DNA of 22,466 bases from DATAXV01 sp036272915 (GCA_036272915.1 DATAXV010000180.1:1-22466), one strand, 5' to 3'. Shown: positions 6,992 through 14,084, counted from the stretch's first letter. A program made the numbers and translations. Notes: a model not told the origin generated them from the letters alone.

Positions 6992-7008
6992 GGTTCAATG
7001 AATGAACC
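6992..7008. promoter_or_regulatory. HxlR operator candidate 2 (perfect palindrome at the MFS start)
   Basis: GGTTCA (6992-6997), five bases ATGAA, TGAACC (7003-7008) form a perfect 6-bp inverted repeat. It overlaps the ATG (6998) of the exporter gene, so a bound dimer would block initiation there. Together with the site at 6954-6970 it looks like a two-site operator for the divergent regulator. Confidence 0.7.
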
Positions 7009-8440
7009 GAACGCGGTGATGGAGGGCGGCCCACCGGCTCGGCGCGGCTGGCTGGTGCTCGCGGTCCTGTCGGCGGTGGCCTTCATGGCCCAGCTGGACC
7101 TGTTCATCGTCAACATCGCCCTGCCGGCGATGGCCCGCTCGTTCCCCGGCTCCGGTCTCTCCGAACTGTCCTGGGTGCTGAACGGCTACGCCATCGTCTT
7201 CGCCGCGCTGCTGGTCCCGGCGGGGCGGCTCGCCGACATCTTCGGCCGCCGCCTCTTCCTGCTCTGCGGTGTCGCCCTCTTCGCCGCCGCCTCGGCGGCC
7301 TGCGCCGTAGCCCCCGACCTCGCCCTGCTCGTCGCCGGCCGCGTCGCCCAGGCGATCGGGGCGGTGATGATCGTCCCCACCTCGCTCGGCCTCCTGCTCG
7401 CCGCCTTCCCGGCCCGCCGGCATGGTCTGGTCGTCGGCATCTGGGCCGGGGTGGGCGCGGTCGCCGCGGCCTCCGGAGCTCCTCTCGGCGGCCTCCTGGT
7501 CGCGCTCGACTGGCGGTGGGTCTTCCTGGTCAACATCCCCATCGGCCTGGCCACCATCGCCGTCGGCCTCAGGGTCCTGCCCGAGGTCAGGGCCGCACGG
7601 GGCGAGCGGCTTCCCGACCCGCTCTCCGTCCTGTCCCTGCTCGCCGCCGTCACGCTCTTCGTGCTCGCCACCGTGCAGGGACCGGTGTGGGGCTGGGGCA
7701 GCCCCGCCGTCGCCGCCCTCCTCGGGGTGTCGATCGTGGCCGCCGCGGTCACCCTCGGCCGGACCCTGCGCCATCCGCGGGCGGTGATCGAGCGCACGCT
7801 GTTCCGCAGCGGGGAGTTCACCGTGGCGAGCGCCGCCCTCCTCCTCTGGTACGTCGGCTTCGCCGCCTGGCTCCTGATCACCGTCCTCTTCCTCGAGCAG
7901 GTCTGGCACTACAGCCCGCTGCGGGCGGGTCTGGCGATCGCGCCGGGTCCGTTGACGGCGGCCCTGTTCGCGGTCAACAGCGGGCGGATCGCGGCCCTCG
8001 TCGGGCGGGCCGCACCGGCCGTCGCCGGCACCCTGCTGATGGCGATCGGAGGAACGCTGTGGGCGGCCCTCACCACCCTCCACGGCTCCTACCTGTCGGA
8101 GTTCCTGCCCGCCCTGGTCCTGGCCGGGGCCGGCGCCGGTCTCACTCAGGCGCCCCTGTTCGCGGCGGCGTCGACCTTGGCGCCGGAGCGGGCCACGACC
8201 GGGAGCGCGGTGCTCAGCATGTCCCGCCAGGTCGGCAGCGCCGTCGGCGTCGCCGCCCTGGTCGTCGTGCTCGCCCTTCCCGCGCCGGACGCGCTGGCCG
8301 GCTTCCACCGTGGCTGGCTGCTTCTCGTCGTCACCGGACTGGGCGCCGCGCTCATCGTCCTCGGCGGTAGCATCCGCCGCACCCACGTGGCGCGGCCGGG
8401 GGCGGCCCGCGGGTCCGAGGTCGGCGCGCTCGGCGAGTGA
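6998..8440 (+). CDS. MFS transporter, DHA2 (EmrB/QacA-like) drug:proton antiporter
   Basis: The 480-residue integral membrane protein has about 14 hydrophobic segments. It starts with the DHA2 pattern VLSAVAFMAQLDLFIVNIALPAM, then the WVLNGYAIVFAALLVPAGRLADIFGRR loop 2-3 motif, and the antiporter motif region in GVGAVAAASGAPLGGLL with WRWVFLVNIPIG. The likely role is proton-driven efflux of hydrophobic compounds. ATG 6998 falls inside the palindrome; ATG 7019 is an alternative start and neither has a clear ribosome site. Regulation by the divergent HxlR protein is strongly suggested by position. Confidence 0.9.
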   Translation: MNEPNAVMEGGPPARRGWLVLAVLSAVAFMAQLDLFIVNIALPAMARSFPGSGLSELSWVLNGYAIVFAALLVPAGRLADIFGRRLFLLCGVALFAAASAACAVAPDLALLVAGRVAQAIGAVMIVPTSLGLLLAAFPARRHGLVVGIWAGVGAVAAASGAPLGGLLVALDWRWVFLVNIPIGLATIAVGLRVLPEVRAARGERLPDPLSVLSLLAAVTLFVLATVQGPVWGWGSPAVAALLGVSIVAAAVTLGRTLRHPRAVIERTLFRSGEFTVASAALLLWYVGFAAWLLITVLFLEQVWHYSPLRAGLAIAPGPLTAALFAVNSGRIAALVGRAAPAVAGTLLMAIGGTLWAALTTLHGSYLSEFLPALVLAGAGAGLTQAPLFAAASTLAPERATTGSAVLSMSRQVGSAVGVAALVVVLALPAPDALAGFHRGWLLLVVTGLGAALIVLGGSIRRTHVARPGAARGSEVGALGE

Positions 8441-8734
8441 GGACGCAGGTCCCGGCCGTCGATCGGACGTCGGGTTGGCCGTGGTGCCTCCGGCGGCGTC
8501 ACCGACCAGGCGGCCGCGATCAGGAGGTGGAGCGACCGCTGGCATCAGAGCCGGCGTCGCTCCCGGCCGGAGCCGATCCGTCGTAGGCTCTCCGCTCGTG
8601 GACATCGGGACCCTCGCGGACGGGCTCGAGCAGCGGCTGCCCCTTCGCGACTCCGAACCGCGATCCAGTCCCAGGCCCTCACCGGCCTGGCGACCGACGG
8701 CAGTCGCATCGAACCCGAACCAGGGGAGGGACCA
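8441..8734. other. Intergenic stretch with traces of a decayed reading frame
   Basis: No intact gene is recognised in these 294 bases. A GTG at 8598, 8 bases after TAGGCT (8584-8589), opens a frame reading VDIGTLADGLEQRLPLRDSE with strong third-position G/C bias. The bias then moves to another frame near 8655-8665 reading AIQSQALTGLATDGSRIEPE, which runs into the VOC frame. It looks like a frameshifted remnant. GLATDGSR faintly recalls the MurE N-terminal GLATDSR motif, but this is weak. Confidence 0.3.
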
Positions 8735-9151
8735 GTGTCGCGTACGGGATTGATCGACCACATCGGCATCGGCGTTCCGGATCTCGTCGCCGCCAAGCGG
8801 TACTACGACCAGCTCATGCCCATCCTCGGGCTGAAGGCCTGGTTCCCGACGACGAAGTCCGGGGAGTTCAACTACGGTCCCGACGGTGCCTTGGGACCGC
8901 AGATCTTCTTCTACAAGGCGCTCCAGCCCGACGGCCACTCGCGCCACGGCACGGGCCTGCAGCACCTCTCCTTCATGGTGTCCAGCCGGGCGATCGTGCG
9001 AGAGGCCCACGAGTGGGCGGTCGGCCAGGACGCCGAGATCGTCCACGAGCCCCGGGAGTTCCCGGAGTACGGCGACCACTACGCCACCTATTTCCTCGAT
9101 CCCCATGGCTTCATGCTCGAGGTCGTCTGCCACAGCACCGAGGAGCGCTGA
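8735..9151 (+). CDS. VOC superfamily protein (glyoxalase/dioxygenase fold)
   Basis: The 138-residue protein has two beta-alpha-beta-beta-beta halves of the vicinal oxygen chelate fold: IDHIGIGVPDLVAAKRYYDQL at the start and LQHLSFMVSSRAIVREAHEWA at about 76-96. H9, H77 and E129 (DPHGFMLEVVCH) stand where VOC enzymes bind a divalent metal. The function could be glyoxalase-like lyase, dioxygenase or drug binding, and cannot be settled from sequence. GTG 8735 is supported by GGGAGGGA immediately upstream. It converges on the ECF sigma gene with 133 bases between stops, which hold one short hairpin. Confidence 0.85.
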   Translation: MSRTGLIDHIGIGVPDLVAAKRYYDQLMPILGLKAWFPTTKSGEFNYGPDGALGPQIFFYKALQPDGHSRHGTGLQHLSFMVSSRAIVREAHEWAVGQDAEIVHEPREFPEYGDHYATYFLDPHGFMLEVVCHSTEER

Positions 9152-9273
9152 GATCCAGCACAGCACCGAACGATTCGGGGCCGATGAGGCGGCCTCCCGC
9201 GACCGCTACCTCACGTGCGGCGGCAGAGAGCGGGCCATGAGCGGGATCGAGCGCTTCGCCTCCGCGGTGCGCC

Positions 9274-9289
9274 CCTGACCTCCGTCAGG
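9274..9289. terminator. Short hairpin between convergent VOC and ECF genes
   Basis: CCTGAC (9274-9279) and GTCAGG (9284-9289) form a 6-bp stem with a 4-base loop, overlapping the stop codon of the sigma factor gene (9285-9287). There is no T-tract, so it is at best a weak bidirectional terminator. Confidence 0.3.
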
Positions 9290-10163
9290 CCTCAAGGAAG
9301 GAGAGGTCGACCCGGGCGATGCGCCTGAGGTCGCCGAGACCGCTGATGGCAACGACCCTGCCCTCGCTGATGGTGAAGCCCATGATCACGATGGGGCGGC
9401 CCCTGGACGTGATGACGACGCCCGCGCCGCCGTTGACCAGCGCCGGCAGGACCTCGCGCGACGAGTCCCTGAAGATCAGCGCCGACCCGGCCACCTTCTC
9501 CGCGCCCCGCATCAAGATGCGGGCGCCGCTCTTGGTCCCGGAGTCGGAGCGCAGCACCACGTCTGGGTCGAGCAGCGCCACCAACTCCACCATGCTGCCG
9601 CCGCGGGCGGCGGCGAAGAAGGCGTCGACGACCTCGCGCTGCCGGTTCAGGTCGCTGGGCGGCGGCGTCGCCCCGTGGACCCGCCGCCGGGCGCGGCTGG
9701 CCAGCTGCCGCGTGGCGGCCGGGGAGCGCTGGAGGATGTCCGCGATCTCCTCGAAGGGCACGCCGAACATGTCGTGGAGAACGAAGGCGAGCCGCTCGGC
9801 GGGGCTCAGCATCTCCAGGACGATGAGCAGGGCGAGTCCGACCGAGTCGGCGAGCAGGACCTCGTGCTCGGGGTCGATGCCACTGGGAGGGTCGACGATC
9901 GGGTCGGGCACGTAGCCGTCGAGCGGATCCTCGCGCCGGGTGGTCCTGGAGCGGAGCATGTTCAGGCAGATCCGGCCGATCACCGTGGTCAGCCAGCCGC
10001 CCAGGTTCTCGATCTCGGCGGCGTCGACCCGGCCCAGCCGGAGCCAGGTCTCCTGCACGGCGTCGTCCGCCTCGCTCATGGAGCCGAGCATCCGGTAGGC
10101 GACGGCGCGCAGCCGGCCCCGCTGCTCCTCGAAGCGCTCAGCCAGCCGTTCGTCGTCGGTCAT
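9285..10163 (-). CDS. ECF sigma factor with SnoaL-like C-terminal domain (ECF41-like)
   Basis: The 292-residue protein has sigma region 2 (about 10-75, AYRMLGSMSEADDAVQETWLRL) and region 4 (about 108-160, LSPAERLAFVLHDMFGVPFEEIADILQRSPAATRQLASRARRR). An NTF2/SnoaL-like tail follows (about 172-290). No anti-sigma gene is adjacent; in the ECF41 group the tail itself controls activity. The tail carries DSGTK (207-211) where ECF41 proteins usually have DGGGK, plus VNGGAGVVI, so it is a diverged member. GGAGGA lies 11-12 bases upstream of ATG 10163. It is divergent from an ABM-type monooxygenase. Upstream sequences resembling TGTCACA-N16-CGTC suggest it drives its own promoter and that of its neighbour. 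Confidence 0.88.
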   Translation of the reverse strand: MTDDERLAERFEEQRGRLRAVAYRMLGSMSEADDAVQETWLRLGRVDAAEIENLGGWLTTVIGRICLNMLRSRTTRREDPLDGYVPDPIVDPPSGIDPEHEVLLADSVGLALLIVLEMLSPAERLAFVLHDMFGVPFEEIADILQRSPAATRQLASRARRRVHGATPPPSDLNRQREVVDAFFAAARGGSMVELVALLDPDVVLRSDSGTKSGARILMRGAEKVAGSALIFRDSSREVLPALVNGGAGVVITSRGRPIVIMGFTISEGRVVAISGLGDLRRIARVDLSFLEA

Positions 10164-10167
10164 CTCG

Positions 10168-10194
10168 GGTCACATTCCTCCGTCACTGCGTGTC
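10168..10194 (+). promoter_or_regulatory. Candidate ECF41-type promoter toward the ABM gene
   Basis: GGTCACA (10168-10174), 16 bases, then TGTC (10191-10194). The published ECF41 consensus, as I recall it, is TGTCACA-N16-CGTC; this matches 6 of 7 and 3 of 4 with exact spacing. It would give a 5' leader of roughly 80 bases before the ATG at 10283. Confidence 0.4.
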
Positions 10195-10202
10195 ACCCGT
10201 TT

Positions 10203-10229
10203 GACCGACGGGAGACCGCGATTGTGACA
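10203..10229 (-). promoter_or_regulatory. Candidate ECF41-type autoregulatory promoter
   Basis: On the minus strand TGTCACA (10229-10223) is followed after exactly 16 bases by GGTC (10206-10203). This is one mismatch from the ECF41 consensus TGTCACA-N16-CGTC and lies 40 bases before the sigma factor start at 10163. Confidence 0.5.
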
Positions 10230-10282
10230 TGCGGTCGGCACCCGATCCGGTCCGCAGGTGTCGACGAGAAAGGAGATGTCCG

Positions 10283-10582
10283 ATGAGCGTGATGATGCTG
10301 CGATCGCGGGTCAGGCCGGAGTGCGTGGCCGGCCTCGAGGCCTCGGTCGGGAGGGTCTTCGCCGCCCTCGCCCGGATCTGCCCGGCGGGGGTGCGCTACG
10401 CGTCCAGCCGGCTCGGGGACGGCGTCACCTACCTGGTGCTGCTCGAGATCGAGGACGGCGTCGAGAACCCGCTGCCCGCGATCCCCGAGTTCCGGGAGTT
10501 CCAGGAGGGCCTGAGAGGCTGGGTCGCCGAGCCGCCGGAGACGGAGCGGATGACCGTGGTCGGGTCCTACCGGCTGTTCTGA
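10283..10582 (+). CDS. ABM-type (dimeric alpha-beta barrel) small monooxygenase-like protein
   Basis: The 99-residue protein begins MSVMMLRSRVRPECVAGLEASVGRVFAAL and ends ERMTVVGSYRLF, the arrangement of antibiotic-biosynthesis-monooxygenase-like ferredoxin-fold proteins: strand, helix, strands (VRYASSRLGDGVTYLVLLEIED), a short helix with FREFQEGL, and a final strand. Such proteins act as cofactor-free oxygenases or heme/lipid-handling dimers; no catalytic residue can be named here. AAAGGAG at 10268-10274 fixes ATG 10283. It is divergent from the ECF factor and is its probable regulon member. ECF41 factors are usually next to carboxymuconolactone decarboxylase, oxidoreductase or epimerase genes, so this partner is less usual. 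Confidence 0.75.
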   Translation: MSVMMLRSRVRPECVAGLEASVGRVFAALARICPAGVRYASSRLGDGVTYLVLLEIEDGVENPLPAIPEFREFQEGLRGWVAEPPETERMTVVGSYRLF

Positions 10583-10680
10583 GCGGGGGCCGGGCGGCGA
10601 TCACGTCCGTCCGGCCCCCTCCGCCCTGCGGGAGGCGGGAGCGTCGGAACAGGCGCGCCGCGCGCTCGTACGCTGCCGGC

Positions 10681-11439
10681 ATGGTTTCGACGCTGTCTCA
10701 TGCCCTGGCTCGGTGGGTCGACCGTCTGGCTCCGCGCTGCCGGCGTCCGGCTCTCGGGGCGGTCGGCCTCTACGTGACCGGGTCGGCGTGCACCGGCGGG
10801 TTCCACGCGGGCGTGAGCGATCTCGACCTGGTCATGGTCGTCAACTCGGCCGTGGAGGCCTCCGACCTCGAACAGCTGGCCGTCGATCTGCTCGAGGTGG
10901 GCCTGCCACCGGCGGCCGGCGGTCTCGACCTCGAAATCTTCACGCGCAGCGGCCTCCAACAGCCGGACCCGGATCCGGGCTGGCGGTCGTTCGTCCGCTG
11001 GACCGCCGAGGGAGCTCCGGCTCTGCTGGGGGACGCCCTCGATCTCGCCGATTGGGCGCCGGAATTGGCCATCGCCCGTGAGCGCGCCATCACTGTGTTC
11101 GGCCCGACCGCGCCGGAGGCCTTCGCGCCGATCCCCCGGCGCCTGATCCTTCAGGCGTGCCGGGAGGAGCTCGCCGGATGGGAGCACTACCAGCCCTTCT
11201 GGTCCCTCTCCGGCGGCGTCCTGACCGCCTGCCGCGTCTGGTGGTACTGGGCCGAGGCCCGCCTCGGGTCCAAGGTCGACGCGGGCCGCTGGGCGCTCGG
11301 TCTCGCCGAGGAGGACGAAGACCGGCGACTGATCGGGAGCGCGCTCGAACGCCAGCTCACCGGTCAGGATTCCGACCTGGCGCCGGCCGACGTGATCGCG
11401 TTCGTGCGGCGGGCCGCCGGCCGGGTCGCGGCAGCCTGA
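10681..11439 (+). CDS. Nucleotidyltransferase resembling aminoglycoside adenylyltransferases
   Basis: The 252-residue protein has the nucleotidyltransferase signature LYVTGSACTGGFHAGVSDLD: G34-S35 and the metal-binding D47-x-D49, with a further acidic strand (LDLEIF). A C-terminal helical domain follows (LILQACREELAGWEHYQPFW, CRVWWYWAEARL), in the style of ANT(3'')/ANT(9) and DUF4111 proteins. It may adenylylate a small molecule such as an aminoglycoside, but the substrate cannot be assigned and resistance should not be assumed. ATG 10681 is 6 bases after TACGCT (10669-10674) with no ribosome site, so probably leaderless and transcribed separately from the ABM gene 98 bases upstream. Confidence 0.75.
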   Translation: MVSTLSHALARWVDRLAPRCRRPALGAVGLYVTGSACTGGFHAGVSDLDLVMVVNSAVEASDLEQLAVDLLEVGLPPAAGGLDLEIFTRSGLQQPDPDPGWRSFVRWTAEGAPALLGDALDLADWAPELAIARERAITVFGPTAPEAFAPIPRRLILQACREELAGWEHYQPFWSLSGGVLTACRVWWYWAEARLGSKVDAGRWALGLAEEDEDRRLIGSALERQLTGQDSDLAPADVIAFVRRAAGRVAAA

Positions 11440-11508
11440 CCGCGACCCGCGGGGCCGGGGCAATGCCGGCAGCTCCGTCGGCTCGCGAATGGGCATAGAT
11501 TCGTCCTT

Positions 11509-12354
11509 GTGCAGCATGGGATCACGGTCTCGCCAGCGGGCCCTGCCGGCGATCCGCGCAGCATGATGGACCTGGCGGTCCTCGCCGAGGAGGCGGGGTG
11601 GGACGCGGTGTTCCTCGAGGACTACGTGATCTACCCCGATCCCCTGCCGACCTACGACCCGTGGGTCGTCCTCGCCGCCATGGCCGTCGTGACCAGCCGG
11701 ATCAGGCTCGGCACGCTCGTCACGCCGGTGACGCGCAGGCGGCCTTGGAAGCTGGCCATGGAGGCGGCGACGCTCGACCATCTCTCCGGCGGTCGCGTGA
11801 TCCTCGGCATCGGAGCGGGCGACGCGGCCGAGGCCAGCTTCGCCGCGGCGGGAGAGCCACCGAGCCAGCGAGACCTGGCGGGACGCCTGGATGAGGCGCT
11901 GGAGTTGATCTCCAGGCTGTGGGAGGGAGGCCCGGTCACGTATGGCGGCAGCCATTACCGGACGCGTGACCTGCGGCTGAGGGCCCTGCCCCTGCAGAAG
12001 CCGCGGATCCCGATCTGGATCGGCGGCGACTGGCTCCGGCCGGGGGTCCGGCGCCGGCTGCCGCGGTGGGACGGCACCTGCGCCTATCACGGCACCCCGG
12101 GGACTCCGGACAGCCGGCCCCTCGACGCCGGCGAGGTCGCCGACCTCCTGGCCTGGGTGGGGGAGACGCGCGGCAGCGTCGAGGGCTTCGACGTGTGCGT
12201 GGGAGGTCGGGAGCGGGACCCGGACACGGACCGGGAGCGCGACTACCTGGCGTCGCTGGCGGCGGCCGGTGCGACCTGGTGGCAGGAGTGGTCTCGGCCC
12301 GGCGACGCGCACCGGACCCGGGCGGCCGTGGAGAGGGGACCGCTGCGGGTCTGA
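11509..12354 (+). CDS. LLM class flavin/F420-dependent oxidoreductase
   Basis: The 281-residue protein is a luciferase-like barrel closely related to the one at 3837-4658: MQHGITVSPAG, GWDAVFLEDYVIYPD, YDPWVVLAAMAVVTSRIRLGT, RRRPWKLAMEAATLDHLSGGR, LGIGAGD, PRIPIWIGGDW and a final ATWWQEW block. It differs by a cysteine-containing segment VEGFDVCVGGRERDP. The GTG at 11509 follows TAGATT (11496-11501) by 7 bases, so it is probably leaderless. Substrate and cofactor are not determined. It has no adjacent divergent regulator, unlike its paralog. Confidence 0.87.
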   Translation: MQHGITVSPAGPAGDPRSMMDLAVLAEEAGWDAVFLEDYVIYPDPLPTYDPWVVLAAMAVVTSRIRLGTLVTPVTRRRPWKLAMEAATLDHLSGGRVILGIGAGDAAEASFAAAGEPPSQRDLAGRLDEALELISRLWEGGPVTYGGSHYRTRDLRLRALPLQKPRIPIWIGGDWLRPGVRRRLPRWDGTCAYHGTPGTPDSRPLDAGEVADLLAWVGETRGSVEGFDVCVGGRERDPDTDRERDYLASLAAAGATWWQEWSRPGDAHRTRAAVERGPLRV

Positions 12355-12372
12355 GGGGCCGCCTCCGATCGT

Positions 12373-12398
12373 CCCGACAACCCGCCCCGCGGGTCGGG
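12373..12398. terminator. Hairpin between convergent LLM and PNPOx genes
   Basis: CCCGA (12373-12377) and CCCGC (12381-12385) pair with GCGGG and TCGGG (12389-12398), giving a GC-only stem of 10 bp with a three-base bulge and a three-base loop. There is no clear T-tract, as is common in GC-rich genomes. It lies between two convergent genes and could stop both. Confidence 0.45.
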
Positions 12399-12453
12399 GA
12401 TCGGGCGTGAGGCTGGGCCCGACCGGCATGTCCGACGTGGGGTGGCGAGGTGC

Positions 12454-12951
12454 TCAGGCCTCCTCGGCCCGATCCGCCCTCCACACCGTGCCGCCCGCGG
12501 GAAGGCCGTCGTCCCCGGCAACGGTCAGCGTGACCAGGCAGCGCTCGACGCCGAGCTCGAAGAGCAGGTCCTCCTCGAAGCTGGGCCAGACCTCTCCTCC
12601 ACGCTCGGCGCGGAGCAGGTCTCTGACCGAGCGCTCGACGCCGGCGTCACCGACCCGCCGGGCACGCCCGGCGAGGAAGAGGCCATCCTCCTCGTGCGGC
12701 GGGGGGCAGGTCTCGCTGTGCAGCGCGTAACGGCCGTCGCGGAGGAGGTCCCGCTGCTTGGGCCCGGCCAGGATCAGCACGTGCAGTCCCTTCGGGCCGA
12801 GCACCGGGCAGACCGGGTGGACCCTGGGGGCGCCGTCGCCTCCGACCGTGGCCAGGAAGGCGAGCGCGATGCTCCGATTGTCGTAGAGCAGGCGCCGACC
12901 CGCCGCGGCGAGCTGGGGCTGCCGCTGCTCGAACTCGATCCAACTCGTCAT
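12454..12951 (-). CDS. PNPOx-fold (split beta-barrel) flavin-binding protein
   Basis: From ATG 12951 the protein has 165 residues: MTSWIEFEQRQPQLAAAGRR, then IALAFLATVGGDGAPRVHPVCPVL, the strand-turn pattern of the pyridoxamine-phosphate-oxidase/F420-dependent reductase superfamily. LRDGRYALHSETCPPPHEEDGLFLAGRARRV continues the barrel. It may bind FMN, F420 or heme; no activity can be assigned. I prefer ATG 12951 over the in-frame ATG at 12972 because TACTCT (12963-12958) lies 6 bases upstream, and family members start here. It is divergent from a WYL regulator over a perfect palindrome and is the likely regulated target. Confidence 0.82.
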   Translation of the reverse strand: MTSWIEFEQRQPQLAAAGRRLLYDNRSIALAFLATVGGDGAPRVHPVCPVLGPKGLHVLILAGPKQRDLLRDGRYALHSETCPPPHEEDGLFLAGRARRVGDAGVERSVRDLLRAERGGEVWPSFEEDLLFELGVERCLVTLTVAGDDGLPAGGTVWRADRAEEA

Positions 12952-12976
12952 CGCGGCAGAGTATCGCGGCATATCA

Positions 12977-12993
12977 CTGACACCATGTGTCAG
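12977..12993. promoter_or_regulatory. Perfect palindromic operator between PNPOx and WYL regulator genes
   Basis: CTGACAC-CAT-GTGTCAG is a perfect 7-bp inverted repeat with a 3-base centre. It abuts the TACCTT -10 box of the rightward gene (12995-13000) and lies 14 bases upstream of the TACTCT -10 box of the leftward gene, so a bound WYL dimer could control both. Confidence 0.75.
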
Positions 12994-13007
12994 CTACCTT
13001 GGTACGC

Positions 13008-14006
13008 ATGCGTGCCGACCGGCTGGTCGCACTGGTCCTGCTCCTCCAGGCTCGGGGGCGGATGACGGCCGCCTCCCTCGCCGGCGAGCTGGAGGTCTCC
13101 ATCCGCACCGTCTACCGGGATCTCGAGGCGCTCGGCGCGGCCGGCGTCCCGGTGACGGCGGAGTCGGGCCCCGGCGGCGGCTGCGGCCTCGTCGCCGACT
13201 ACCGCTTCCCGTTGCGGGGCCTCCGGGCCGAGGAGGCGGAGGCCCTGCTCACGGTCGGCGTCCCCGCCGTGCTCTCCGAGCTGGGTCTGGGCGACGCCAT
13301 GGAGGCGGCGCTGCGGCGCGTCCGGCTCGTGGCCGGGATGCCGGACCGGCGCCGGGAGCCTCTGGTGCACCTCGACATGCCCGGCTGGTTTCGCAGCGCC
13401 GAGCGCGTTCCGGCCCTGCCGACGCTGGCCGAGGCGCTGCACCGGGGCACGATCGTGGAGATCAGCCACCGTGCCGAGGGCGGGGAGTCGCGCCGGCGGC
13501 GGGTGAGCCCGCTGGGGCTGGTCAACAAGGCCGGCACCTGGTACCTGGTCGCGGCGGTGCCCCGCGTCGTCTGCTTCCGGGTCGCCCGCATCGTTTCGGC
13601 GCGAGTGCTCCCGGCGAGCGGCGACCGTCCCCAGGGCTTTGATCTGGTCGATTTCTGGCGGCGGTGGTCGGAGGAGTTCACCGCCACCCGTGCCCGCCTC
13701 CCGGTCCGGCTGCGCGCGTCGCCGGAGGCGGTGGAGGTCCTGCCCGAGATCCTGGGAGACGGCGTCCGCGAGGCGCTGGACTCGGCCTCCCCGCCCGATA
13801 CCCGGGGCTGGCGGACGCTGACCCTCCACTTCGAGCACGAGCCCGCGGCCGCCACCCGCCTGGCCGGGCTGGGCGGCGCGGTCGAGGTGCTCGATCCACC
13901 CTCCCTGCGGGCACGCCTCGAGGCCACCGCGCGGGCGATCCTCGACCGCTACCGGCCGGGCCGCGAGGGGGTCCCTCGCCCTCGCGTCGCGGTGCCTCTG
14001 GACTGA
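13008..14006 (+). CDS. YafY/WYL-domain transcriptional regulator
   Basis: The 332-residue protein has an N-terminal HTH_11 (about 1-60: RADRLVALVLLLQARGRMTA, then LEVSIRTVYRDLEAL, and the wing GPGGGCGLV). The WYL domain follows (about 135-205, with TWYLVAAVPRVVCFRVARI at 177-195, W178-Y179-L180) and a C-terminal WCX-like region. WYL domains bind ligands, in some cases nucleic acids. ATG 13008 is 7 bases after the TACCTT -10 box with no ribosome site, so it is probably leaderless. Autoregulation and control of the divergent PNPOx gene are inferred from the palindrome. Confidence 0.9.
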   Translation: MRADRLVALVLLLQARGRMTAASLAGELEVSIRTVYRDLEALGAAGVPVTAESGPGGGCGLVADYRFPLRGLRAEEAEALLTVGVPAVLSELGLGDAMEAALRRVRLVAGMPDRRREPLVHLDMPGWFRSAERVPALPTLAEALHRGTIVEISHRAEGGESRRRRVSPLGLVNKAGTWYLVAAVPRVVCFRVARIVSARVLPASGDRPQGFDLVDFWRRWSEEFTATRARLPVRLRASPEAVEVLPEILGDGVREALDSASPPDTRGWRTLTLHFEHEPAAATRLAGLGGAVEVLDPPSLRARLEATARAILDRYRPGREGVPRPRVAVPLD

Positions 14007-14043
14007 TAGCGAATGATTCGCAAATACCTATATGATTGCTATC
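14005..14043. repeat. AT-rich nested inverted repeats after the WYL gene
   Basis: GATAGC (14005-14010) and GCTATC (14038-14043) are exact reverse complements 27 bases apart. The left arm flows into the perfect palindrome GCGAA-TGA-TTCGC (14009-14021). The right side read backwards (TGATAGCAATCAT) resembles the left side (TGATAGCGAATGAT). This A/T-rich block stands out in GC-rich DNA. It could be a two-site operator for the following lipid kinase gene or the end structure of the WYL transcript. Confidence 0.5.
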
Positions 14044-14084
14044 AGCCATGACCTCAGCGGCTCGAGACGTGGGTCGGGTCGGAG

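Noticed and set aside
6995..9166. 723-residue minus-strand open frame
   Set aside because: It lies antisense to the MFS and VOC genes, its translation is a low-complexity mixture of Gly, Asp, Arg and Glu, and it has no family landmarks. Long antisense frames are expected at this GC content.
9152..9284. Possible small gene between VOC and ECF genes
   Set aside because: Short open stretches only, with no start with ribosome site or -10 box and no coding similarity; a weak hairpin is all that is visible.
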